DNA of 11,442 nt from Prochlorococcus sp. AG-686-P16 (GTDB lineage Bacteria; Cyanobacteriota; Cyanobacteriia; PCC-6307; Cyanobiaceae), in the NCBI GenBank assembly GCA_003208695.1, contig QCVY01000028.1:1-11442 (forward strand). The letters are read 5' to 3'. This document shows, piece by piece, positions 1-5,498 of this stretch. The position numbers and the translations under genes are program-made. The notes below the pieces were generated by a model. It was given only the letters and a program-made list of their open reading frames with translations. It did not search any database and was not told the origin of the DNA. Every line of letters starts with the position of its first letter. Position 1 is the stretch's first letter.

Positions 1-473
1 ATCTTCGTAATTCTCTTTTGAAGATCTCCAAGCCTCTCAATATATTTATTACCAATTTCATATTCCGAGACTAAACTCCAACCTACTTGCTCTCCAACAA
101 TTAATGTTGTTTTTACCCTCAATGCTAAAAGATCTAAAAGTGAATCAATCATTATTTTCCATTCTTCATCATTTTTATTGATACTCTCCATAATAAAACC
201 TCCAATCGAATCAATCAGTATTGGACCGTTTTCTTTTTTTAATGTATGAATAAGATTATTGGTTTCAACTAATCCCCACTCCGACGGTCTTCGTTTACGA
301 TGCTGAATAATTTTTTTTTGCCAATTAAAATCTTCTGGTCTTGAATCTGATAATGCTATGTATGTTAGTTTTTTAATCTTTTTTCCTAAATATTCAGCAA
401 ATTCGCTCTTCCCACTCTTTGTCCCCCCTGTTATAAATATGATATTGGAAATATTATTATCCTTGATTTCCAT
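1..473 (-). CDS. cobU: Adenosylcobinamide kinase / AdoCbi-phosphate guanylyltransferase, 3'-truncated by the window edge
   Basis: CobU/CobP phosphorylates adenosylcobinamide and then transfers GMP to it from GTP, activating it for attachment of the lower ligand in cobamide synthesis in the cytoplasm. About 157 codons are visible; the C-terminus lies beyond base 1. I read a P-loop GGTKSGKS at residues 16-23. The motif QHRKRRPSEW follows near residue 57, and its His58 sits where the family carries the guanylylated histidine. Near the visible end is an EQVGWSLV segment, matching the family's NEVG region. Visible length fits a family of roughly 180 residues. The ATG at 473 is chosen because the P-loop follows at the usual short distance. 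It starts 9 bp after the stop of the 104-residue gene, so the two are probably cotranscribed. There is no in-window stop codon. Confidence 0.9.
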   Translation of the reverse strand, partial: MEIKDNNISNIIFITGGTKSGKSEFAEYLGKKIKKLTYIALSDSRPEDFNWQKKIIQHRKRRPSEWGLVETNNLIHTLKKENGPILIDSIGGFIMESINKNDEEWKIMIDSLLDLLALRVKTTLIVGEQVGWSLVSEYEIGNKYIERLGDLQKRITK

Positions 474-482
474 AAATAAATG

Positions 483-797
483 TTATTTAGAAAAATACCA
501 CCATGTTGCAAGTGGAATTATTGTAGCTGCTAGTAATAATCCAATAACAATATAAGTTGATGTTGAAGAACTCTCAGCATCTTCATCCCTCATAGCATTA
601 AAATTTGGATCCACTACTGGGTTATCAATTGATGAAGGCTGACTTTTTTCGTAATTAATAATTGTTTTTTGCTGGCCAACTAGAAACAGATTACCAATGT
701 TATTAACACTTTCTGCATAAGTAATAATTGGTAGTGCAACGAAAAGAAAACCAATCATTACAAATGAGAATAAAGATTTATAAATAGAGTTTTTCAT
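483..797 (-). CDS. Small exported or membrane-anchored protein of unknown function, 104 aa
   Basis: I do not recognise a family. The N-terminus has a short basic stretch (Lys2, Lys7), a hydrophobic core at about residues 9-25 and a plausible signal peptidase I site after Thr-Tyr-Ala28. The middle, about residues 29-80, is polar with an acidic, Ser-rich patch (MRDEDAESSS, residues 69-78). A second hydrophobic segment at about residues 82-102 ends WWYFSK. This predicts a protein with one C-terminal membrane anchor, or two spans if the signal is not cleaved, in the thylakoid or plasma membrane. It lies just upstream of cobU and is divergent from the CCB gene. Neither neighbour settles its role. 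The ATG at 797 directly precedes the signal-like region. An identical copy is at 10646-10960. Confidence 0.8.
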   Translation of the reverse strand: MKNSIYKSLFSFVMIGFLFVALPIITYAESVNNIGNLFLVGQQKTIINYEKSQPSSIDNPVVDPNFNAMRDEDAESSSTSTYIVIGLLLAATIIPLATWWYFSK

Positions 798-907
798 TTT
801 TGTTTTAGGTCAATTATATAATAATAAACTATAAGTCTGAGCTTCTTTGATATATAAATCAAATATAATTATGAAAAGTAATTTTAAATTTACTATATGA
901 TACTGGT
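798..907. promoter_or_regulatory. Divergent promoter region between the 104-aa gene and the CCB gene, with an 18-bp dyad
   Basis: This 110-bp gap separates two divergent genes and should hold both promoters. On the plus strand a perfect TATAAT stands at 864-869, about 38 bp before the CCB ATG, with no convincing -35 box at 17 bp. On the minus strand a TATAAT can be read at 818-813, about 15 bp before the 104-residue gene, again without a clear -35. A dyad TTTGAT-N6-ATCAAA spans 846-863, immediately upstream of the plus-strand -10, where an operator could sit. Promoter calls in such A+T-rich DNA are weak. Confidence 0.4.
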
Positions 908-1534
908 ATGAATTTTAATGGTAAAACGTTAATCATTATTGGTTCTATACTTTTTTTCTGTCAATTAGGAAATTTTTTTTCAATAGATTCAATTTCTCCA
1001 GCATTAGAGAGAGCACAAGTATTATCAGCTATATCATCTGTAATTATTGTATTAATAGGTTTTTTATTTAAACAATTTAATCCAAACTCAGGGGATAAAG
1101 TAGAACTAAAAGGAGAAAATAAATTTATTTTTAAACAGGATATACCTACGGATATTTTAGATGAATTGGCATGGGGTTCAGAGGCAATATTAACCTCCAC
1201 AGCTGCCGCTACAGTATTAATTCATAATGATGGTAAAAATATCTTAAGAAGAGGTATTACTACGAATGAAGTTTTTAAACCTGGCGAAACATGTTTAAGA
1301 TCAACAAGAGATATGAAATTAATTTCATTAGTAAACACAAAATTTTATCCAGGAAGAGATGAATTTATCAGCTTTTGTCCAAACGTACCTTCCATATTAA
1401 TAATTCCAATAAATAGTAAATCATTCATTCTAATAGGTGGATGGAGTTATAGATGTTTTACAAAGTCAGATGAAGAATGGATTAATAATTGGTCCAAAAA
1501 AGTAAATAATATATTTATTAAACATAGTTTTTAA
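908..1534 (+). CDS. CCB2/CCB4-like cofactor assembly of complex C protein (cytochrome b6 haem attachment)
   Basis: The protein resembles the CCB2/CCB4 family (formerly DUF2930), whose plant members are membrane proteins needed for covalent attachment of haem ci to cytochrome b6 in the b6f complex. I see two membrane segments, about residues 7-25 and 36-54, joined by a short loop (SPALERAQ). A soluble domain of about 150 residues follows, with conserved-looking features: the ELAWGSEAILTSTAAATVLI stretch at about 86-105, an FYPGRDEF motif, and a C-terminal LIGGWSYRCFTKSDEEWI. Length, 208 residues, suits the family. The ATG at 908 is the first in frame and starts just before the first span. There is no obvious Shine-Dalgarno sequence. 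Its stop overlaps that of the convergent lptC. Family assignment is from memory of the sequence type. An identical copy is at 9909-10535. Confidence 0.78.
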   Translation: MNFNGKTLIIIGSILFFCQLGNFFSIDSISPALERAQVLSAISSVIIVLIGFLFKQFNPNSGDKVELKGENKFIFKQDIPTDILDELAWGSEAILTSTAAATVLIHNDGKNILRRGITTNEVFKPGETCLRSTRDMKLISLVNTKFYPGRDEFISFCPNVPSILIIPINSKSFILIGGWSYRCFTKSDEEWINNWSKKVNNIFIKHSF

Positions 1535-2157
1535 AAATATATTTTAGAACGAACTCTCTCTTCCTTTGATGTGAAATTTATAGATTTATTATCAATATTA
1601 TAATATGCATTTTCAGAGTTAACTTCATATCTATTATCCTTAATACTATTATTATATTTATATTTTACAGGATTAAAAAATTCAATTATATTTGTACTTT
1701 TTTTTAAAATTGCTCTATTTGAGCTTAATGTAACTAAACTATTTTCTAATTTAACATTTCCTAATAATAAAAACTCAGAATTTTGAATGTTCCAAGTAAA
1801 ACTATTTGCTGTTAATTTGTCATCTTGTTGATTAATTGTTTTAACTATTACATTACCACTTAATACTATTATTTTATTATTATTAGATAATTTTGATTTG
1901 TCTGAATTTATTATATATTCAAGTTTTTCATCTTGGAATAAATTTATTGTTGTTTCTTTAAGATTAAATGTATTACTCTCTTTATCATAGATAGAATTAG
2001 GGCTTTTAATTGAAAACAATTTTATGCCTTTATTAGAAAAAATATTCATATTTAAAGTATTAATACTTTGATTTAAATACTTTTCGTCTATTTTTTTATC
2101 TTTACATCCAAGAATTATTAATGGAATTATGAATAAAAGTTTATACAAACTAATCAT
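1531..2157 (-). CDS. lptC: LptC-like LPS export lipoprotein
   Basis: LptC-type proteins help pass lipopolysaccharide from the LptBFG transporter to LptA across the periplasm. The N-terminus is a lipoprotein signal: hydrophobic residues 4-17, then lipobox Ile-Leu-Gly-Cys18. A beta-rich repetitive domain follows, with the alternating pattern of the OstA/LptA/LptC jelly roll: paired stretches such as KIIVLSGNVIVKT, SEFLLLGNVKLEN and the later NRYEVNSENAYYN. The 208-residue length fits a cyanobacterial LptC. In E. coli LptC is held by a membrane helix, so a lipobox-anchored form is a difference. Sequence similarity is low in this family, so the exact name is less sure than the fold. The ATG at 2157 lies inside the end of metG (8-bp overlap), suggesting translational coupling. 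The stop overlaps the CCB stop by 4 bp. An identical copy is at 9286-9912. Confidence 0.72.
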   Translation of the reverse strand: MISLYKLLFIIPLIILGCKDKKIDEKYLNQSINTLNMNIFSNKGIKLFSIKSPNSIYDKESNTFNLKETTINLFQDEKLEYIINSDKSKLSNNNKIIVLSGNVIVKTINQQDDKLTANSFTWNIQNSEFLLLGNVKLENSLVTLSSNRAILKKSTNIIEFFNPVKYKYNNSIKDNRYEVNSENAYYNIDNKSINFTSKEERVRSKIYF

Positions 2158-3685
2158 ACTCGAGCTTTTCTATTATTGGATTAGGAGATGGTAATATTGA
2201 TTTGTGTTTTAATTTACCCCATTCTAATTGTTTTATCCAAGATTCTTTTTCTTTATATAATAAACCAAGTTGTAGATCAATTTTTGAAGATAAATCAGGC
2301 AATATTGGTAATAATAATAAGCCCACTATCCGAGTACTTTCTAAAACGTTATAAATAATATTGCTTACAATAGGTATATTTTTTTTGTCTTTAATTAATG
2401 TCCAAGGTTGCTTTTCATTTAGATATAAATTTGTGTTTATTGCTAGGCTAAGGATAACATTGGCTGCTAAATCTATTTCATAGGAATTAAAATATTTAAT
2501 ATAATCATCAACTGACTTTTTTGCATATAATTCCAGTGTACTATCTTTAGTTAAAATTTCATTACTTGGAACCCTATTATCAAACCATTTCCTAGACATA
2601 GAAGAGGTTCTATTTAATAAATTACCAATCGTATTTGCCAAATCGTTATTGATAATATCCACAAATCTTTTATTTTGAAAATCTCCATCATTTCCCAATG
2701 TAATATCTTTAAGTAGATACCATCTAACAGCTTCTTTACCGTATTTAGATAATAAAATATTTGGATCTAATACATTTCCTAGGCTTTTACCCATTTTTTG
2801 ACCTTCTCTAGTTAGAAAACCATGACCGAATACCTTTTTAGGAACTTCCATACCAGCGGAAATAAGCATTGCAGGCCAATAAACTGCATGAAATCTAAGA
2901 ATATCTTTACCAATTAAATGTATGTCAGCAGGCCAACTATTATTAATTGATTCTTCTAATGAAGGATTCTTCGTATCAAGGCTTAACGCACTGACATAGC
3001 CTAGCAAAGCATCAAACCAAACATAAAAAGTATGGTTATCAATATCTGGAACTGATATACCCCAAGATACGTTTGTTCTAGATATTGAAAAATCATTTAA
3101 ACCTTTAGATACGAAATTGATAATTTCATTTCTTCTTTCTTTTGGCTGGATAAATGAAGGCTCATTAATAAGTTCTTCTATAGTTGATTGGTATTTTGAC
3201 AATTTAAAAAATAGATTTTCCTCATTTTTCCATTCCAAATTTTTTTGATGAATAGGACACTTATGATTTGGTGAATTATCAGGGTTATCTTTAAATTCTT
3301 CACAACCGACGCAATACCAACCTTTTTGGACTCCCATGTAAATATCATCAGATTTTTTAACTCTGTTGTAAAATTCACAAACTATGTATTCATGATGTTG
3401 CGAACTTGTTCTTACAAATTTGTTATTCGTTATGTCCCAATCTTTCCAGTTTTTCATAAAGATATCTGAAATCTCATCGCAATGAGATTGAGGCTCAACA
3501 CCTTTATTAATTGCTGTTCTTTGAATCTTTAGACCATGTTCATCAACTCCAGTAATAAATATGACATCTTCACCAGAGAGCCTCTTATATCTCGCTATTG
3601 AATCACAAATCAACGTAGTATAGATACTTCCCAAATGAGGCTTATCGTTTACATAATATAGTGGTGTAGTAATTACAAAACTCAT
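2150..3685 (-). CDS. metG: Methionine--tRNA ligase (MetRS), intact copy
   Basis: MetRS charges tRNA-Met with methionine in the cytoplasm. The 511-residue protein is a complete class I synthetase. It has the HIGH-type motif HLGS at residues 17-20 and the KMSKS-type loop KMGKS at 297-301. The zinc-knuckle ligands are Cys125, Cys128, Cys143 and His146, the CxxC...CxxH arrangement I recall from Thermus MetRS. The helical anticodon-binding domain begins around residue 350, with the usual EKQPWTLIKD motif near residues 440-450. There is no C-terminal EMAP-II-like tRNA-binding domain, common for short bacterial MetRS. The ATG at 3685 gives the canonical MSFVITTPLYYVNDKPHLGS start. It follows rnr by 62 bp and overlaps lptC by 8 bp. 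The inverted-repeat boundary falls at its codons 60-61, so residues 1-59 are coded only once in the window. Confidence 0.97.
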   Translation of the reverse strand: MSFVITTPLYYVNDKPHLGSIYTTLICDSIARYKRLSGEDVIFITGVDEHGLKIQRTAINKGVEPQSHCDEISDIFMKNWKDWDITNNKFVRTSSQHHEYIVCEFYNRVKKSDDIYMGVQKGWYCVGCEEFKDNPDNSPNHKCPIHQKNLEWKNEENLFFKLSKYQSTIEELINEPSFIQPKERRNEIINFVSKGLNDFSISRTNVSWGISVPDIDNHTFYVWFDALLGYVSALSLDTKNPSLEESINNSWPADIHLIGKDILRFHAVYWPAMLISAGMEVPKKVFGHGFLTREGQKMGKSLGNVLDPNILLSKYGKEAVRWYLLKDITLGNDGDFQNKRFVDIINNDLANTIGNLLNRTSSMSRKWFDNRVPSNEILTKDSTLELYAKKSVDDYIKYFNSYEIDLAANVILSLAINTNLYLNEKQPWTLIKDKKNIPIVSNIIYNVLESTRIVGLLLLPILPDLSSKIDLQLGLLYKEKESWIKQLEWGKLKHKSILPSPNPIIEKLEYD

Positions 3686-3716
3686 AATATTGTTTTTCTT
3701 ATATTAACAACTATAA

Positions 3717-3726
3717 ATTGTACAAT
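3717..3726. promoter_or_regulatory. Palindrome ATTGTACAAT upstream of metG, possible site
   Basis: A perfect 10-bp palindrome lies in the 62-bp gap between rnr and metG, about 31 bp before the metG start. Its 8-bp core TTGTACAA is also present in the rpmG-pheT divergent gap at 5429-5436. Two copies of the same palindrome in two short intergenic gaps of aminoacyl-tRNA synthetase genes could mark a shared operator, but chance remains reasonable in DNA of this composition. I found no convincing promoter with standard spacing in this gap. Confidence 0.2.
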
Positions 3727-3747
3727 AGGCCAGCGAATTTATTTTAT

Positions 3748-4932
3748 CTAGTGAATAAACTCTAATAAATTATTATTACTTATATTATATTTAACTTTAT
3801 ATATTTTATTAGTATATGTTTCTATAGAAATAAATAGTACAATTAAAAGTTCTAATGAATATTCTGGAAAGTAAACTAAGGCTATACTTTTCTTATTATT
3901 TATCCATTTAATAAATATTATTTTATAAGATGTTTTTTTTTCTTTCGTAAAGAATATATTTAAATATTTTAATTTATCATTTTTGTAAATATTGCTATTT
4001 TCTGATTGTTTTATTTTTGTTATATCTATTAATTCGTTTATCTTATTAAAACTCAATCTCTCAATATTATTAATATTATTAAAGACTTGTCTTTGAACAA
4101 TTAAATCTAAATATCTTCTTAGTGGTGAAGTACATTGAGTATACTTTACGAGACCTAGTGATTCATGTTTATTAGGCTTAGTAGTGATATAACTTTTACC
4201 CATATATTGCTTTAATATTGAATACTTAATATCACTATCTTTGTATCTATCTAATATCTCTTTTGCATCACAATTAATTTTATGTGTTCTGTAGGGAGCA
4301 GCTATATTATTTTTAAATATATATAAACTAGTGACATAACCCATTAGTATCATTGATTCAGATACAATTGATTGCGCAATACTTTTTTGTATTTTATTAA
4401 TTTCTACAAGACCGTTTATAATATCTATTTTATAACCTGGTGTATCAAAAATAATTGCTCCTTGTTTTTTACGATAATTAATACTTTTAAGTAATAAATT
4501 CTTAATTTCAACTATTTCAAATTCTTCTTTAGGTTCTAGTTCAATAATTTCTTCTGCATCTTCATATATTAATTGATATTTTGGTTTTATTTTTGCCTCT
4601 ACTATTTCATATTTATTTATTGAACCATCATCATTAAATATAATTGACGCACTTATTGTATCTGAGACTTTATTTTGATTTAAATTTGCTTTTTCTATAA
4701 TTTCAGCTGGTAACATAGGAATATATTGATTTATTAAGTAGAGGCTGCTACTTTTACCTCTTGCATCAATATCAATCTTTGAATCTGTTAAAAATAATTT
4801 GCATGGATTACTAATATGTATCCATAATTTTTTTATGTTTCCCTCAATTAATTCCAAGGAAAAAGCATCATCAACTTCCTTAGGATCTTTGGAGTCAATT
4901 ATAAAAGTTTTTAAATTAGTTAAATCTTTCAA
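3748..4932 (-). CDS. rnr: Short RNB-domain exoribonuclease (RNase II/R family)
   Basis: RNB enzymes degrade RNA 3' to 5' in the cytoplasm with two metal ions. At residues 13-22 the motif DSKDPKEVDD gives the acidic cluster Asp13, Glu19, Asp21 and Asp22, corresponding to E. coli RNase II Asp201, Asp207, Asp209 and Asp210; Glu replaces the second Asp. The second hallmark, YTQCTSPLRRYLDL, is at residues 264-277, containing the TSPxRRYxD signature. The protein is only 394 residues: the RNB core begins almost at residue 1, so there are no N-terminal cold-shock domains. The Lys/Ile/Asn-rich tail (about 330-394) shows no clear S1 domain. This resembles the compact cyanobacterial form. The gene follows rpsR by 39 bp in the same direction. 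The symbol rnr is used for the family; rnb would be equally possible. Confidence 0.9.
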   Translation of the reverse strand: MKDLTNLKTFIIDSKDPKEVDDAFSLELIEGNIKKLWIHISNPCKLFLTDSKIDIDARGKSSSLYLINQYIPMLPAEIIEKANLNQNKVSDTISASIIFNDDGSINKYEIVEAKIKPKYQLIYEDAEEIIELEPKEEFEIVEIKNLLLKSINYRKKQGAIIFDTPGYKIDIINGLVEINKIQKSIAQSIVSESMILMGYVTSLYIFKNNIAAPYRTHKINCDAKEILDRYKDSDIKYSILKQYMGKSYITTKPNKHESLGLVKYTQCTSPLRRYLDLIVQRQVFNNINNIERLSFNKINELIDITKIKQSENSNIYKNDKLKYLNIFFTKEKKTSYKIIFIKWINNKKSIALVYFPEYSLELLIVLFISIETYTNKIYKVKYNISNNNLLEFIH

Positions 4933-4971
4933 ATATTTAAAATATTATTTAATTAACTATTATTTGTAGAA

Positions 4972-5193
4972 CTATCCCTCAGGGTTAACAAAAGGCAAAA
5001 ATGCAATAATTCTTGCTCTTTTTACTGCCAATGTTAGATCTCTTTGTTGTTTGGAGGTCAATCCAGTCATTCTTCTTGGTAATATTTTGCCTCTTTCAGT
5101 TATGAATTTTTTAAGAAGCTCAACGTCTTTATAATCAATTGGATCACCAGGTTTAATTGGGGATAATTGTTTTTTAAAAATGGAATTTGGCAT
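4972..5193 (-). CDS. rpsR: 30S ribosomal protein bS18
   Basis: bS18 binds 16S rRNA in the 30S platform together with bS6. The 73-residue product contains the typical core: DYKDVELLKKFITERGKILPR at about residues 20-40, then RRMTGLTSKQQRDLTLAVKR and the C-terminal ARIIAFLPF. Length matches the family. The ATG at 5193 gives the MPNSIFKKQLSPI start seen in cyanobacterial S18. It starts 9 bp after the rpmG stop, so the two form a ribosomal protein pair. No Shine-Dalgarno sequence is evident; the spacer is a run of A. The gene leads into rnr. Confidence 0.98.
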   Translation of the reverse strand: MPNSIFKKQLSPIKPGDPIDYKDVELLKKFITERGKILPRRMTGLTSKQQRDLTLAVKRARIIAFLPFVNPEG

Positions 5194-5202
5194 TGTTTTT
5201 TT

Positions 5203-5397
5203 TTACTTGATTTCTTTGTGAATTGTCATTTTGTTTAGATGTGGATTGAATTTTTTAAGTTCTAATCTCTCAGTAGTATTCCTTTTGTTTTTTTCAGTTG
5301 TATATCTTGAAACACCATTAGATCTCCTTGGTTCTGAACTTGTTCTAGCTTCAGTACATTCTAAGGTAACGACAATTCTTGTACCCTTTTTCGCCAT
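5203..5397 (-). CDS. rpmG: 50S ribosomal protein bL33
   Basis: bL33 is a small protein of the 50S E-site region. The 64-residue product begins MAKKGTRIVVTLECTEA and contains the RYTTEKNKRNTTERLELKKF signature and a C-terminal HKEIK. The frame stays open upstream to an ATG at 5457, but the 20 extra residues are hydrophobic and unlike L33, so the start at 5397 is chosen. Like other cyanobacterial L33 proteins it has a long loop (SSEPRRSNG) and no zinc CxxC pairs. It is first in the rpmG-rpsR-rnr-metG-lptC run, which could be one transcript reading leftward. Confidence 0.96.
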   Translation of the reverse strand: MAKKGTRIVVTLECTEARTSSEPRRSNGVSRYTTEKNKRNTTERLELKKFNPHLNKMTIHKEIK

Positions 5398-5498
5398 TTT
5401 AAATAGTACGTTGATGTATAATAATCTATTGTACAACTTCAGGAAACTATTTTGCATATATTCACTTTTCTTTTAGTATCATTATACAAAAATAATAA
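5398..5498. promoter_or_regulatory. Divergent promoter region between rpmG and pheT
   Basis: This 101-bp gap separates divergent rpmG (minus) and pheT (plus) and must hold both promoters unless they are read from further away. Candidate -10 boxes are TATAAT at 5417-5422 on the plus strand, about 77 bp before pheT, and TATAAT at 5486-5481 on the minus strand, about 84 bp before rpmG. Neither has a good -35 box. The palindrome TTGTACAA at 5429-5436 lies between them and matches the one upstream of metG. No T-box-like or attenuator structure could be seen. Confidence 0.4.

Larger units (their letters stand above)
1..3508. repeat. Left arm of a 3508-bp perfect inverted repeat
   Basis: This arm is the reverse complement of the last 3508 bases of the window. 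Mirrored positions always sum to 11443, all gene pairs share identical translations, and every stretch I compared base by base matched, so there are no indels. Identity stops between 3508 and 3509: the next base on the reverse strand is T, while the other side has A. The arm holds partial cobU, the 104-residue gene, the CCB gene, lptC and most of metG. It appears to be the native copy, because metG continues intact into rnr across the boundary. Confidence 0.98.

Noticed and set aside
358..555. Plus-strand 65-residue open frame opposite cobU and the 104-aa gene
   Set aside because: Antisense shadow of two better supported genes, with no recognisable domain.
961..1200. Minus-strand 79-residue open frame inside the CCB gene, and its mirror copy at 10243-10482
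   Set aside because: Shadow of the CCB reading frame; low-complexity, and no start context or domain.
3178..3378. Alternate-frame 66-residue open frame inside metG, and its mirror copy at 8065-8265
   Set aside because: Same-strand out-of-frame shadow of the MetRS zinc-knuckle region.
1..3508. A composite transposon or insertion sequence flanked by inverted repeats
   Set aside because: No transposase, no target-site duplication and no terminal element structure; the arms carry ordinary genes.
4933..4971. AATATTTAAAATATT near-palindrome between rnr and rpsR as a terminator
   Set aside because: It is pure A+T with no stable stem and no T tract placed for intrinsic termination; such sequences are expected by chance here.
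5398..5457. Upstream extension of rpmG to the ATG at 5457 (84 residues)
   Set aside because: The 20 extra residues are unlike any bL33 N-terminus, while the MAKKGTRIVVTLECTEA start at 5397 is canonical.
5231..5476. Plus-strand 81-residue hydrophobic open frame opposite rpmG
   Set aside because: Antisense of rpmG; the hydrophobic look comes from reading Lys/Arg-rich codons on the other strand.
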